DNA of 64,000 nucleotides from Mycobacterium asiaticum (GTDB lineage Bacteria; Actinomycetota; Actinomycetes; Mycobacteriales; Mycobacteriaceae), in contig NZ_LZMH01000010.1 in NCBI RefSeq assembly GCF_001673635.1, positions 1 to 64,000 of the forward strand, written 5' to 3'. The position numbers and the translations under genes are program-made. The notes below the pieces were generated by a model that made no database searches, was not told where the DNA came from, and saw only the letters and a list, made by a program, of their open reading frames with translations. Positions 9,733 to 22,132 of the stretch are shown piece by piece. Numbering within the stretch: position 1 is the stretch's first letter; each line of letters opens with the position of its first letter.

Positions 9733-11403
9733 ATGGACGCTGACGTCATCGTCATCGGTGCGGGATTGTCCGGCTTGGTCGCCACGCATGAACTGACCCG
9801 GAGCGGCAAAAGGGTCGCAGTAATCGATCAGGAGAACGAAGCAAACCTGGGTGGTCAGGCATTCTGGTCGTTCGGCGGACTCTTCCTCGTCGACACCCCC
9901 GAACAGCGGCGCCTAGGCATCAAAGACTCTTTCGAGCTGGCCTGGAACGACTGGTCCGGCAGTGCGGGGTTCGACCGGCTCGACGACGAGGACGCTTGGG
10001 CCGCGAAATGGGCCCGCTCCTACGTCGAATTCGCCGCCGGCGAGAAGCGCTCCTACCTGACCGACCTCGGCATCAAGCTGATGCCCACCGTCGGGTGGGC
10101 CGAGCGCGGGGATCTGCGCGCCGAAGGGCACGGCAACTCGGTCCCGCGGTTCCACATCGCCTGGGGCACCGGCACGGGCGTCGTCGAACCGTTCGTCAAC
10201 TCAGCCCTACAGGCCGCTAAGGACGGTCTGGTGAAGTTCTATCACCGGCATCGGGTGGACGAGCTGGTCTACACCGACGGCGCGGTCACCGGGGTTAAAG
10301 GTGCCGTCCTGGCATCCGATGACGCGGTACGGGGCGCCCCCTCCAATCGCGACGAGGTCGGTGAGTTCGAGCTGTCAGCGCAAGCGGTGATCATCACCAG
10401 CGGCGGCATCGGCGCCAATCACGAGATGGTGCGCCGTTACTGGCCGGACCGGTTGGGCACCCCGCCTTCCTCGATGATCACCGGCGTGCCCGCATATGTC
10501 GACGGACGCATGCTTGACATCGCGAAAGACAGCGGTGTTCGGCTGGTCAACCGGGACCGGATGTGGCATTACGTCGAAGGCGTCAACAACTGGGATCCGA
10601 TCTGGCCCAAGCACGCCATCCGAATCATTCCCGGCCCGTCGTCGATGTGGTTCGACGCGCTCGGCCGGCGCCTGCCGGCCCCCTTCCTGCCCGGCTACGA
10701 CACCCTGGGCACTCTGAAGCATCTGCGCACCGACCCAGACATCGCGAAATACGACTACTCCTGGTTCATCCTGACCCAACGGATCATCAAGAAGGAGTTC
10801 GCACTCTCGGGCTCGGAACAAAACCCCGACATCACCGGCAAGAGCCTGATGGCCGTTCTCCAGGAGCGGTTCTTCAACCGGGACGCCACGGGTCCGGTGG
10901 AGGCATTCAAGAGCCATGGTGCCGACTTCCTTGTCGCCGACGATCTCGATGACCTCGTCAAGCAAATGAACGCACTGACCGGCGAATCCCTGCTCGATCC
11001 CGCGCACATCCGCGCGCAGATCGAAGCCCGGGACCTCCAGGTCGCCAACCCGTTCTGCAAGGACGTGCAGGTGCAAGGCATCCGCAACGCTCGGCGCGCG
11101 CTCGGCGACCGGTTGGGCCGGGTCGCCACGCCGCACCGTATCCTGGATCCCAAAGCTGGACCCTTGATTGCGGCCCGGCTGCACATTCTGACGCGGAAAA
11201 CGTTGGGCGGCATACAGACTGACCTGTCATCGCGGGCGATCGGTAACGACGGTCAGCCCATCCCCGGTCTGTACGCGGCGGGCGAGGTGGCAGGATTCGG
11301 CGGCGGAGGCGTGCACGGTTACAACGCGCTGGAGGGAACGTTCCTTGGCGGCTGCATCTTCTCCGGGCGCGCCGCCGGGCGTGGTGCCGCCCAGGACATC
11401 TGA
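9733..11403 (+). CDS. FAD-binding dehydrogenase, Rv0785-like (fumarate reductase/KstD superfamily)
   Basis: The 556-residue protein begins MDADVIVIGAGLSGLVATHE, the dinucleotide-binding motif, and continues with GGQAFWSFGGLF. The C terminus has GLYAAGEVAGFGGGGVHGYN followed by ALEGTFLGGCIFSGR, as in the FAD_binding_2 family that includes succinate/fumarate flavoproteins and 3-ketosteroid dehydrogenases. Length and sequence fit the mycobacterial Rv0785 group. Such enzymes remove or add hydrogen across a carbon-carbon bond next to a carbonyl, but the substrate of this group is not known to me. It follows a TetR gene on the same strand and probably forms a regulatory pair with it. Confidence 0.87.
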   Translation: MDADVIVIGAGLSGLVATHELTRSGKRVAVIDQENEANLGGQAFWSFGGLFLVDTPEQRRLGIKDSFELAWNDWSGSAGFDRLDDEDAWAAKWARSYVEFAAGEKRSYLTDLGIKLMPTVGWAERGDLRAEGHGNSVPRFHIAWGTGTGVVEPFVNSALQAAKDGLVKFYHRHRVDELVYTDGAVTGVKGAVLASDDAVRGAPSNRDEVGEFELSAQAVIITSGGIGANHEMVRRYWPDRLGTPPSSMITGVPAYVDGRMLDIAKDSGVRLVNRDRMWHYVEGVNNWDPIWPKHAIRIIPGPSSMWFDALGRRLPAPFLPGYDTLGTLKHLRTDPDIAKYDYSWFILTQRIIKKEFALSGSEQNPDITGKSLMAVLQERFFNRDATGPVEAFKSHGADFLVADDLDDLVKQMNALTGESLLDPAHIRAQIEARDLQVANPFCKDVQVQGIRNARRALGDRLGRVATPHRILDPKAGPLIAARLHILTRKTLGGIQTDLSSRAIGNDGQPIPGLYAAGEVAGFGGGGVHGYNALEGTFLGGCIFSGRAAGRGAAQDI

Positions 11404-11652
11404 GCAGTCAGGCACCTACGTCCTGGTTAAAAACCGCACTGTGGCAATCGAACTCGTGATCGCCAGACCGCTCGAATGGTGAATGCCGCTCTGCGCCATT
11501 TGATTTCGATGCGGGAGCGTCGTCAACGGCAGGGCGGTAGCACCACTGCGTCGGACACGTGGCCTTTTCGCACAGGCCCGTTTACCGTGCGCGTATCACC
11601 ACCGACCTCGCGCCTCCCACCGGCGCCGCCGAGAATCAGGCAAGATAGGCGC

Positions 11653-12354
11653 ATGGACACTGGTGTGAACTCACCTCGGGTCTTGGTTGTCGACGATGAC
11701 TCCGACGTGCTCGCCTCGCTGGAGCGCGGTCTGCGGCTCTCCGGATTCGAGGTATCAACGGCGGTCGACGGCGCCGAGGCCCTCCGCAGCGCGACCGAGA
11801 CCAGGCCGGACGCGATTGTGCTGGACATCAACATGCCGGTGCTGGACGGCGTGAGCGTTGTCACGGCACTGCGCGCCATGGACAACGACGTGCCGGTGTG
11901 CGTGCTCAGCGCGCGCAGTTCGGTCGACGACCGGGTAGCCGGGTTGGAAGCCGGTGCCGACGATTACCTGGTCAAACCGTTCGTGCTGGCCGAGCTGGTG
12001 GCCCGGGTGCGCGCGCTGCTCCGTCGCCGCGGCGCTACCGCGACGTCGTCGTCGGAAACCATCACGGTCGGGCCGCTGGAAGTGGATATTCCGGGGCGCC
12101 GCGCGCGGGTCAACGGCGTCGACGTCGACCTGACCAAGCGGGAGTTCGACCTGCTCGCCGTGTTGGCCGAGCACAAGACGGCGGTCTTGTCCCGCGCACA
12201 GTTGCTTGAATTGGTGTGGGGCTACGACTTCGCCGCCGACACCAACGTCGTCGACGTCTTCATCGGATATCTGCGGCGCAAGCTGGAGGCCAACGGTGGC
12301 CCGCGGCTGCTGCACACCGTCCGGGGAGTCGGGTTCGTGCTCAGAATGCAATGA
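11653..12354 (+). CDS. prrA: PrrA two-component response regulator
   Basis: The 233-residue protein is nearly identical to M. tuberculosis PrrA (Rv0903c). The receiver domain covers residues 8-125, with the acidic pocket DDD at 14-16, phospho-acceptor Asp58 in IVLDINMP and Lys in DDYLVKPF. An OmpR-type winged helix follows (residues 135-233, including [15 protein letters not shown] and VWGYDF). PrrAB is essential in M. tuberculosis and has been linked to nitrogen limitation and early intracellular growth. I chose the ATG at 11653 ([13 protein letters not shown]); longer readings reach into the 249-base upstream spacer, in which I see no gene. The kinase gene follows after 25 bases. Confidence 0.97.
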   Translation: MDTGVNSPRVLVVDDDSDVLASLERGLRLSGFEVSTAVDGAEALRSATETRPDAIVLDINMPVLDGVSVVTALRAMDNDVPVCVLSARSSVDDRVAGLEAGADDYLVKPFVLAELVARVRALLRRRGATATSSSETITVGPLEVDIPGRRARVNGVDVDLTKREFDLLAVLAEHKTAVLSRAQLLELVWGYDFAADTNVVDVFIGYLRRKLEANGGPRLLHTVRGVGFVLRMQ

Positions 12355-12379
12355 GTGCGCGGGGTGCCACATGGTGGCG

Positions 12380-13720
12380 ATGAATTTTTTGTCCAGGGTC
12401 TTCGCCCGGACGCCCTCGCTGCGGACGCGGGTCGTGGTGGCGACGGTGATCGGTGCCGCGATCCCGGTGCTGATCGTCGGCGTCGTGGTGTGGGTCGGTA
12501 TCACCAAGGACCGCAAAGAGCGGCTGGACCGCCGGCTGGATGAGGCAGCCGGCTTCGCCATCCCGTTCGTGCCCCGCGGCCTTGATGAGATCCCGCGCTC
12601 GCCCAACGACCAGGACGCCCTGATCACGGTCCGCCGCGGCAACGTCATCAAGTCGAATTCGGACATCACGCTTCCCAGGCTGCAAGCCGATTACGCCGAT
12701 ACGTTTATTCACGGCGTGCGGTACCGGGTACGCACGGTGGAAATTCCCGGTCCAGAACCCACCTCGCTTGCCGTCGGCGCGACCTATGACGCAACCTATG
12801 CCGAGACCAACAATCTGCATCGACGAGTGCTGTTGATCTGTGGTTTCGCCATCAGCGCGGCGGCAGTGTTCGCATGGTTGCTGGCCGCGTTCGCCGTGCG
12901 CCCGTTCAAACAGCTCGCCGAACAGACCCGGTCGATCGACGCCGGCGACGAGGCGCCCCGGGTCGAAGTGCACGGTGCCAGCGAGGCCGTTGAGATCGCC
13001 GAGGCGATGCGAGGCATGCTGCAGCGGATCTGGAATGAGCAGAACCGGACCCAGGAGGCGCTGGCGTCGGCGCGGGACTTCGCGGCGGTTTCATCGCACG
13101 AGTTGCGCACGCCGCTCACCGCGATGAGGACCAATCTCGAGGTGCTCTCTACCCTCGACATGCCTGATGACCAGCGCAAAGAGGTGCTCAACGACGTGAT
13201 CCGCACCCAGTCGCGTATCGAGGCCACACTGAGCGCGCTCGAGCGCCTGGCCCAGGGCGAATTGTCGACCTCCGACGACCACGTACCCGTCGACATCACC
13301 GACCTGCTCGACCGGGCCGCCCACGACGCCACCCGCATCTACCCCGACCTGGATGTCTCGCTGGTGCCGTCCCCGACCTGCATCATCGTCGGGATGCCAG
13401 CCGGGCTGCGCCTGGCGGTGGACAACGCGATCGCCAATGCCGTCAAGCACGGCGGCGCGACCCGGGTCCAGCTGTCGGCCGTCAGTTCGCGCGCGGGCGT
13501 GGAGATCGCGATCGACGACGACGGCTCCGGGGTGCCCGAAGAGGAACGGCAGGTGGTCTTCGAGCGATTCTCCCGGGGGTCGACAGCCTCGCACTCGGGC
13601 TCCGGGCTGGGGCTGGCGCTAGTGGCCCAACAAGCCCATTTGCACGGCGGGACAGCGTCATTGGAGAACAGCCCGATGGGCGGGGCGCGCCTGGTGCTGC
13701 GCCTGCCCGGCCCGAGCTGA
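12380..13720 (+). CDS. prrB: PrrB sensor histidine kinase
   Basis: The 446-residue protein matches PrrB (Rv0902c) in length. One membrane segment lies at about residues 17-40 (VVVATVIGAAIPVLIVGVVVW) and a second near 150-172 (VLLICGFAISAAAVFAWLL), enclosing an extracytoplasmic sensor. A HAMP region follows, then the dimerization helix with SSHELRTPLTAMR carrying the phosphorylated His near residue 240. The ATP-binding domain shows N (DNAIANAVKHGG), G1 (DDDGSGVP) and G2 (GSGLGLALV) boxes. The ATG at 12380 gives the family start MNFLSRVF; an ATG nine bases earlier is also possible. It phosphorylates PrrA, encoded just upstream, and converges on arfC. Confidence 0.97.
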   Translation: MNFLSRVFARTPSLRTRVVVATVIGAAIPVLIVGVVVWVGITKDRKERLDRRLDEAAGFAIPFVPRGLDEIPRSPNDQDALITVRRGNVIKSNSDITLPRLQADYADTFIHGVRYRVRTVEIPGPEPTSLAVGATYDATYAETNNLHRRVLLICGFAISAAAVFAWLLAAFAVRPFKQLAEQTRSIDAGDEAPRVEVHGASEAVEIAEAMRGMLQRIWNEQNRTQEALASARDFAAVSSHELRTPLTAMRTNLEVLSTLDMPDDQRKEVLNDVIRTQSRIEATLSALERLAQGELSTSDDHVPVDITDLLDRAAHDATRIYPDLDVSLVPSPTCIIVGMPAGLRLAVDNAIANAVKHGGATRVQLSAVSSRAGVEIAIDDDGSGVPEEERQVVFERFSRGSTASHSGSGLGLALVAQQAHLHGGTASLENSPMGGARLVLRLPGPS

Positions 13721-13731
13721 CGTTTCCGCGG

Positions 13732-14513
13732 CTAGTTCTTGCGGGTGCTTCTGCTCCACGGTGTGAAGAACGCCCGCTTGGCGAACTCTTCGTTCTCGAA
13801 CCAGACTTGGGCTTCGATGCTGTCGTAGTCCGGATCTTCGGGCGTGTAGAACAGGCGCGAATCTGTGCGTCCCTTCACCGGCCAATCCTCCGGTCCGCTG
13901 CCATCCGGGTTGGCGCGCATGGAGCCAGGGCCGTAGGGCGCGTACGGCATCAGCGGCGGCAATACCGTGGTGGGTGCGTCGTCACCGACCGAAATCTTCT
14001 TCGTGGCAGTGCCTTTGGCGCCTGGGACACGCTTGGTCGCGGTGCCTCTCGGTCCTTTCGGCCGCGCCTTGGCGGGGACACCCTTCTTGGCGGGCGCCCT
14101 CTTCGCCGGGGGCTTCTTTACCACCGGGATACGTTGCGTCGCAGCATCTTCGGAGATCGGGATGCGTTCGGTCGGCGCATCCCTGATCATCTTGATTCGC
14201 TCCGTGACGGCTTCTCCCGAACCGGCTCTCAGCCGCGCATCTCCGGCGGCGGGAGGTCTGCGCCTCTTCGGCGGCGCTTTCGCGACGGCCTTCTTGGCCG
14301 GCGGACCCGTCGTGACGACGGGCATCTGCTGTGTCGGCGCCTCGGCCAGGCTGACTTCCGCAACCGACGGCGCGGGCTCGGCGGCCTGCTGCGGACTCGG
14401 TCCAGCGGAAACCCACGCGGGCATCTCCGCATTAGCGGGTCGGCTCAGCGTGAACGTCAACACCATTCCCAGCGCGAAGGACAGGGCGGCCAGCCACCAA
14501 TGCACGTGGGCGC

Positions 14514-14517
<4 letters not shown>
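13732..14517 (-). CDS. arfC: ArfC, enlarged, with a basic Lys/Pro-rich region
   Basis: The 261-residue protein starts with GTG and a membrane segment ([21 protein letters not shown]). It ends with the conserved ArfC tail, [19 protein letters not shown] then [13 protein letters not shown] and [14 protein letters not shown]. tuberculosis ArfC is about 175 residues; here the middle is longer, with basic Pro/Ala/Lys blocks ([28 protein letters not shown]) and a loose repeat of the form TxRIP. The start overlaps the arfB stop by four bases (GTGA), implying translational coupling. The arfABC operon is known for helping M. tuberculosis raise external pH under acid through ammonia release. The role of ArfC itself is unclear. 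Confidence 0.88.
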
Positions 14518-15860
<1,343 letters not shown>

Positions 15861-15870
15861 GCCCGTCCCC

Positions 15871-16881
15871 CTAGCTGACCACGATCTCGACGCGGCGGTT
15901 CTTGGCGCGACCCTCGACCGTGTCGTTGCTGGCGATCGGGTTGGCAGATCCGAGACCCTTGGCGACGACGTGGTCGCGAGCCACACCGTTGGCGATGAGG
16001 TATTCGGCGACCGAGGTTGCTCGCTGGGTAGTGAGTGGCATGTTCATGGCTTCGCTGCTGCTGTTGTCGGAGTACCCGTTGATGGATACCCGCGCGTTGG
16101 GGCATGCCTTCAGCTTGTCGGCCACCTTGATCAGGATTTGCTTGTCTTGGGGGGTCAGGGCCACCCCGTCGTTGCCGAAGGCGAGTGGCCCTCCCGTCAT
16201 GGCGTTGATCGCGGCCTGCAGGTCGTTGCAGGAGGCGGCCGCCGGCGCGGCGGAGGGCGGAGCGCCGGGCGTGATCTGTGCCCGCATGGCGATTTTGCTG
16301 TTCACAGCCAGGTCCGGCCAGGCGCTGACCGCCGCGTGCTCAACCGCGGTCTTCTGATCCGGCGAGGGAGCGGTGCCGGTCAAGGTGACGGTGTCCTGCT
16401 CGACTCGAAGCGTGAAGTCGGGGATCGGCGCTCCGGCAGCAAAGACGGGTTCTGCGGCGGCGAAATCAAGCGCGCGCACCAGGGGATCGATGCGGATCTG
16501 GTCGACGACGACGACGCCTTGCGTCGTCATCGCCCGGAGCGATTTCATCAGCGCCGCCTTGGCGGCCTCGTTGGGGAAGTCACCGATCAACGTGAGGGTG
16601 TTGCCGTTGCGGCTGATCGACAGCAGCGATAACGGCCGCATCGCGGCGCTGGGGCCAGCCGTGGGACTCGCCAAAGTCGGCAGGTTACCGGTCGGTTCGT
16701 TCACCCCGGTGGGCCGCTCGTAGGCGCCATAGCCGATCATCGCGATCAGGAACGGGATCACCGCCGCCGCGATCAACCAGGTACGGGCGGTCTGCTGTCG
16801 ATCATTCGCCGGTGCCGGTGGCCCGCTCATTTGCTCGGCAGCGGGCGCGGGTGGTTCCTCCACACCAACATCTGCCCCCAC
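15871..16881 (-). CDS. arfA: ArfA/OmpATb, BON- and OmpA-domain membrane protein
   Basis: The 336-residue protein matches M. tuberculosis OmpATb/ArfA (Rv0899, 326 residues). A short cytoplasmic N terminus is followed by one membrane segment ([20 protein letters not shown], about residues 35-54). BON-like repeats span roughly 80-200 ([17 protein letters not shown], then [18 protein letters not shown]). The OmpA-like peptidoglycan-binding domain runs from about 220 to 336, with [19 protein letters not shown] and the terminal [13 protein letters not shown]. It heads the arfABC operon tied to acid adaptation. The N-terminal 30 residues differ from M. tuberculosis and are Pro/Ala-rich. The start is a GTG at 16881. 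Confidence 0.95.
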   Translation of the reverse strand: MGADVGVEEPPAPAAEQMSGPPAPANDRQQTARTWLIAAAVIPFLIAMIGYGAYERPTGVNEPTGNLPTLASPTAGPSAAMRPLSLLSISRNGNTLTLIGDFPNEAAKAALMKSLRAMTTQGVVVVDQIRIDPLVRALDFAAAEPVFAAGAPIPDFTLRVEQDTVTLTGTAPSPDQKTAVEHAAVSAWPDLAVNSKIAMRAQITPGAPPSAAPAAASCNDLQAAINAMTGGPLAFGNDGVALTPQDKQILIKVADKLKACPNARVSINGYSDNSSSEAMNMPLTTQRATSVAEYLIANGVARDHVVAKGLGSANPIASNDTVEGRAKNRRVEIVVS

Positions 16882-16981
16882 CGTCGCTCCTCACTCTTTG
16901 ACGCGTTGTTGCGCTTCCAGGCGATATGCAGCCTACCGAGTCCGGGCAGGTGTCCTGGTGATTGTCGGGCACACTGGAGCA

Positions 16982-17245
16982 ATGGGTGACGGCAGGAAAT
17001 CAGCAGACAACGAGACCTTTGCGCACATCCAGGACCTGGTTGCCCAGGAGAAGGCGCTGCGGGCGGCCCTGCAGGACGGCGAGATCAGTGAGTCTGAAGA
17101 ACACCAGCAACTGCGCCGCATCGAGGTCGAGCTCGACCAGTGCTGGGACTTGCTGCGGCAGCGACGGGCCCTGCGGGAAACCGGCGGCGACCCGAGTGAC
17201 GCGGCCGTGCGGCCGGCCGACGAGGTCGAGGGCTACCTCAACTGA
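16982..17245 (+). CDS. Small conserved DUF2630 protein (Rv0898c-like)
   Basis: The 87-residue soluble protein MGDGRKSADNETFAHIQDLV is Glu/Arg-rich and helical, with a predicted coiled coil at about residues 15-65. It corresponds to Rv0898c, a DUF2630 protein of unknown function. It begins 100 bases from the divergent arfA start and lies 17 bases before the next flavoprotein gene, so it probably shares its transcript. Confidence 0.9.
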   Translation: MGDGRKSADNETFAHIQDLVAQEKALRAALQDGEISESEEHQQLRRIEVELDQCWDLLRQRRALRETGGDPSDAAVRPADEVEGYLN

Positions 17246-17262
17246 CGCAGGTCGATCACGAC

Positions 17263-18831
17263 GTGATCGTCGTGGGCGGCGGTCACAACGGCCTGGTCGC
17301 TGCCGCTTATTTGGCCCGCGCGGGCCTTCGGGTCCGGTTACTCGAGCGCCTGGGACACATCGGCGGGGCCACGGTCTCGACGCCGCTGTTCGCGGGCGTG
17401 GACGTGCGTCTGTCGCGCTATTCGTATCTGGTCAGCCTGCTGCCGTCGCGCATCCTGGCCGACCTGGGAGCCCCGGTGCGTTTGCTGCAGCGGAGCTACT
17501 CGTCCTACACCCCCAATCCCGTAACCGCCGGGCGCACCGGCCTGCTGATCGGTGCTTCGAACACATTCGCCGCAGTCGAGGCCGCGCCCGACGAGCAGGG
17601 CTTCACCGCGTTCTACCGGCGCTGCCAATCGGTGACCCGTCCGCTGTGGCCCACGCTGCTCGAACCGCTGCGCAGCCGCGAACAGGCGCGTCGACTCGTG
17701 GTGGCCAACGCAGATCCGGACGCGGCTGCCGCCTGGCATGCCATGGTCGAGGAGCCGATCGGGCACGCGATCACCAGCGCCGTGCGCAACGACCTGGTTC
17801 GCGGGGTAATCGCCACCGATGCGCTGATCGGCACCTTCGCTCGCCTGGACGAGCCGTCACTGATACAGAACAGATGCTTCCTGTACCACGTGCTCGGCGG
17901 CGGCACCGGCGACTGGAATGTGCCCGTCGGCGGGATGGGAGCGGTCTCCTCGGCGCTGGCAGCCGCCGCAATCCGACAGGGCGCCGAGATCATCACGGAC
18001 GCAGACGTTTTCGGCGTCACCCCCGACGGCGAGGTGCGCTACCGCAGCGGGGGTGACGAGCGCCTGGTCCGCGGCCGGTTCGTCCTCGCCGGCGTGGGGC
18101 CCGCAGTGCTGGCCGACTTGCTGGGCGAGCCGCCGCCCACGGTGGCCCCCGGCGCCCAGATCAAGGTCAACATGGTGCTGCGCCGGCTCCCCCGCCTCCG
18201 GGATGGCAATGTCCGTCCGGAACAAGCGTTCGGCGGGACGTTCCACGTCAACCAGACCTGGTCCCAGCTCGACGCCGGCTACACGCAAGCGGGGGCCGGG
18301 CGCATCCCGAATCCGATGCCGTGCGAGGCGTACTGCCACTCACTCACCGACCCGAGCATCGTCGGCGTGCAGGCAGCGGGTGTGCAGACCATGACGGTGT
18401 TCGGTTTGCACGCCCCGCACTCCGTATTCGGCACCGCGGATCCCGCCGACTTGCGTCAACGATTCACCGACATGGTGTTTGAGTCGCTGAATTCCGTTCT
18501 GGCCGAACCTATTCAAGATGTGCTACTGACCGACGCGGACGGCCGTCCCTGCCGGGAGACGACGACCACCCTGGACCTCGAACGCACGCTGCGGATGACG
18601 GCGGGCAACATCTTTCATGGTGCGCTCGCCTGGCCGTTTGTTGACGACGATGAGCCGCTGGACACACCGGCGCGTCAGTGGGGAGTCGCCACTGAGCACC
18701 CGCGGATCATGCTGTGCGGCTCCGCCGCCCGCCGCGGGGGCGGCGTGTCGGGCGTCGGCGGCCACAACGCCGCGATGGCGGTGCTCGCCACCCTGCGCGA
18801 GCAGACGCAAAAGCCCCCGGATCGGGTCTGA
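17263..18831 (+). CDS. NAD(P)/FAD-dependent oxidoreductase, phytoene-desaturase/amine-oxidase type (Rv0897c-like)
   Basis: The protein of about 522 residues opens with [20 protein letters not shown], the FAD Rossmann motif, and ends with [18 protein letters not shown], the C-terminal FAD motif of phytoene-dehydrogenase-like enzymes. It corresponds to Rv0897c, whose substrate is unknown. The start is uncertain. The first acceptable codon is the GTG at 17263, which cuts into the beginning of the FAD fold, while relatives begin about four residues earlier (MTDHD). Here the equivalent upstream codons are GTC-GAT-CAC-GAC with no ATG, GTG or TTG between them and the previous stop. The last codons lie inside a strong hairpin shared with gltA2. 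Confidence 0.87.
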   Translation: MIVVGGGHNGLVAAAYLARAGLRVRLLERLGHIGGATVSTPLFAGVDVRLSRYSYLVSLLPSRILADLGAPVRLLQRSYSSYTPNPVTAGRTGLLIGASNTFAAVEAAPDEQGFTAFYRRCQSVTRPLWPTLLEPLRSREQARRLVVANADPDAAAAWHAMVEEPIGHAITSAVRNDLVRGVIATDALIGTFARLDEPSLIQNRCFLYHVLGGGTGDWNVPVGGMGAVSSALAAAAIRQGAEIITDADVFGVTPDGEVRYRSGGDERLVRGRFVLAGVGPAVLADLLGEPPPTVAPGAQIKVNMVLRRLPRLRDGNVRPEQAFGGTFHVNQTWSQLDAGYTQAGAGRIPNPMPCEAYCHSLTDPSIVGVQAAGVQTMTVFGLHAPHSVFGTADPADLRQRFTDMVFESLNSVLAEPIQDVLLTDADGRPCRETTTTLDLERTLRMTAGNIFHGALAWPFVDDDEPLDTPARQWGVATEHPRIMLCGSAARRGGGVSGVGGHNAAMAVLATLREQTQKPPDRV

Positions 18832-18857
18832 TCCAGGGGCTTTTGCGTCTGCTCGCG
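18796..18857. terminator. Long bidirectional terminator hairpin between Rv0897c-like gene and gltA2
   Basis: Two 22-base arms (18796-18817 and 18836-18857) are perfectly complementary, and inside them GGATC and GATCC pair as well, leaving a six-base loop. The top strand reads AAAAGCCCC rising into the loop and GGGGCTTTT leaving it, so both directions have a GC-rich stem followed by a T run. The left arm encodes the last residues of the oxidoreductase and its TGA sits in the loop region. The gltA2 stop is 24 bases beyond. It should stop transcripts of both convergent genes. Confidence 0.88.
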
Positions 18858-18880
18858 GAAGGAATCTCGCGTCGGGAAAG

Positions 18881-20173
<1,293 letters not shown>

Positions 20174-20581
20174 GAGAACCCCTTTGCGCTCAGGCTTGAT
20201 ATGGCTGCCCGCCCTAGGTGCGACAGAGGTGCACTAGGTACGTATAGGTGAAGGTAGTCGTTATTGCGACGGCGTGCCTGCGCGGGGTCAGGTCTGCGTG
20301 CCCGCCGGGCGACCGAGGAGCCGTTACTGGGGTTAACGCACTGGTCATCAGCCTATCCTCGACCGATTGGGGCGGTCGGGACTTCCTCGATCCCGGTAGC
20401 CAGGGATGACGCCGTGTGGGGCAGCGGCCCGCCGGGCTGATTGAACGGCGACGAAGTGATGGCGCTGTTGGCGACGGCGTCGGCCGGCACTCGATTAAGT
20501 AGTTCGCTACTTACACAAGCGACGCCGCCACGCGTGAGGCTGATTACGCGATGTTCAGCCACCTTGATAGCGGGGGTACTC
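20174..20581. other. Divergent spacer between gltA2 and the PE-MPTR gene
   Basis: These 408 bases carry no convincing gene. The left part must hold the gltA2 promoter (a TACGTATAGG stretch near 20240). The right part carries the TAAGTAG-N4-CTACTTA palindrome listed separately, and GCGGGGGT at 20570-20577 is the likely ribosome site of the PE gene. An in-frame reading back to 20441 exists but does not resemble PE proteins. Confidence 0.6.
20496..20513. promoter_or_regulatory. TAAGTAG-TTCG-CTACTTA palindrome upstream of PE-MPTR gene
   Basis: A perfect seven-base inverted repeat with a four-base spacer lies 69 bases before the PE start. As DNA it is a plausible operator. As RNA it would form a stem closed by a TTCG tetraloop. 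AT-rich arms and no following T run make a terminator unlikely. Confidence 0.45.
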
Positions 20582-22054
20582 ATGTCCTACCTGATCGCGG
20601 CACCGGAGTTGATCAGCGCCGCGGCATCGAATTTGGCGATGCTTGAAGCGGCGATCGCGGCAGCTAGTACCGCAGTCACCGCTCCTACCACGGCAGTGCT
20701 GGCCGCTGGGGGCGACGAGGTGTCGGCGGCCATCGCCGCGTTGTTCTCCACGCACGGCAGGGTCTACCAGGTGCTGAGTGCCCAGGCGGCTGCTTTCCAC
20801 CAACAGTTCGTGCGGGCTTTGGTTGCGGGCGTGGATTCCTACATCGGCGCCGACGCTGCCGCCGCACGATCTCTGCCCGCCGCCAGCCTGCAGGAGACGC
20901 TGATGAATCTCGGCCTCGGGAACAGGGGCACGATGAATCTCGGCGGCGGAAACAACGGCAGCGGCAACGTGGGCAACGGGAACATCGGCAATCGGAATTT
21001 CGGGGGTGGGAATGCCGGCGACGGAAACGTCGGCAGCGGAAATACCGGCAGCGGCAACGTTGGTTCAGGCAACTACGGCAGCGGCAACATCGGCTTCGGG
21101 AACATCGGCAACGGTGCCTTTCAACCGGGCAATAACAATGTCGGCATAGGTAACACCGGTAACGACAACGTCGGGCTCGGCAACACCGGCATCGGCAACC
21201 GTGGCGGTGGAAATTCGGGGAGTTTCAACACCGGGGCGGGCAATACCGGCAATGGGAATTTCGGCTTCGGGAACACTGGGAACAACAACATCGGAATCGG
21301 GCTCACCGGCAACAACCAGGTGGGCGTGAACCTGCTCGGCCTGCTGAACTCGGGTGATGGCAACATCGGTTTCGGGAACTCCGGGACCAACAATGTCGGC
21401 CTCTTCAACTCGGGCACTGGGAATGTCGGCATCTTCAACAGCGGAGTGCACCCCGCGGAACTCCCCGGGATGCACAATAACTTCGGCATCGGCAATTCCG
21501 GAGTGGGCAATTTCGGCATCGGCAATGCGGGTGTACTCAACACCGGCGCCGGGAATTCCGGTTCGGTCAACACCGGTTTCGCAAACTCGGGCAGTTACAA
21601 CACCGGCACGGGTAACGCCGGCTATGTCAACTCCGGTTCCTGGAATGCGGGCTACTACAACACCGGGGACGGCAACTCGGGCGACACAAACACCGGCTGG
21701 TGGAACTCAGGCAGCACAAACACCGCGATCGGCTCGTCGACGGATACCGGGCTGGCCAACTCGGGCTTCAACAATTCGGGAAACAAGGTCTCGGGCATCG
21801 GGAACACCGGAGAGCAAATATCCGGCCTCTTCAATACCGCCAAAGGCGGCGGGGTGATCAACCACGCCGTCTCGGGAATCTCCAACCTGGCCGTCGGCGG
21901 CTCGGGCCTCAACGGTCGCGTCTCGGGCTTCTTCAACACCACCGTCACGGCGCCGATCCTTGGCCAACCAATCGGCTATTACAGTGCGTTCGCCTCAGGG
22001 TTCCTGAACATGGCCTCCGGCGTGGCCGGTCTGTTCAACATCGGGCGCCTTTAA
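20582..22054 (+). CDS. PE-domain protein fused to MPTR-type pentapeptide repeats
   Basis: The 490-residue protein starts [20 protein letters not shown]. Pro-Glu stands at residues 8-9, and the PE helices ([20 protein letters not shown], then [11 protein letters not shown]) extend to about residue 95. From about residue 115 it is a long array of NxGxGNxG pentapeptides (for example [18 protein letters not shown]), later FNSG/NTG variants. This array is the hallmark of PPE-MPTR proteins, whereas PE proteins normally carry Gly-Ala PGRS tails. There is no GRPLI linker motif. The C terminus ([20 protein letters not shown]) is less repetitive. The ATG at 20582 follows a G-rich ribosome site. Export by ESX-5 is likely from the PE domain. 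Confidence 0.9.
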   Translation: MSYLIAAPELISAAASNLAMLEAAIAAASTAVTAPTTAVLAAGGDEVSAAIAALFSTHGRVYQVLSAQAAAFHQQFVRALVAGVDSYIGADAAAARSLPAASLQETLMNLGLGNRGTMNLGGGNNGSGNVGNGNIGNRNFGGGNAGDGNVGSGNTGSGNVGSGNYGSGNIGFGNIGNGAFQPGNNNVGIGNTGNDNVGLGNTGIGNRGGGNSGSFNTGAGNTGNGNFGFGNTGNNNIGIGLTGNNQVGVNLLGLLNSGDGNIGFGNSGTNNVGLFNSGTGNVGIFNSGVHPAELPGMHNNFGIGNSGVGNFGIGNAGVLNTGAGNSGSVNTGFANSGSYNTGTGNAGYVNSGSWNAGYYNTGDGNSGDTNTGWWNSGSTNTAIGSSTDTGLANSGFNNSGNKVSGIGNTGEQISGLFNTAKGGGVINHAVSGISNLAVGGSGLNGRVSGFFNTTVTAPILGQPIGYYSAFASGFLNMASGVAGLFNIGRL

Positions 22055-22132
22055 TCGTCAGAATCGGCCGAGGAGCAATGGTTTTCCACGGCTGCAGTGG
22101 CGTTCAATGAATGTGTCTCGGCCGCACCGAAC

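Noticed and set aside
11404..11652. Possible small gene or PrrA site between the FAD dehydrogenase and prrA
   Set aside because: The open stretch has no conserved protein sequence or ribosome site and no clear repeat; it probably only holds the prrA promoter.
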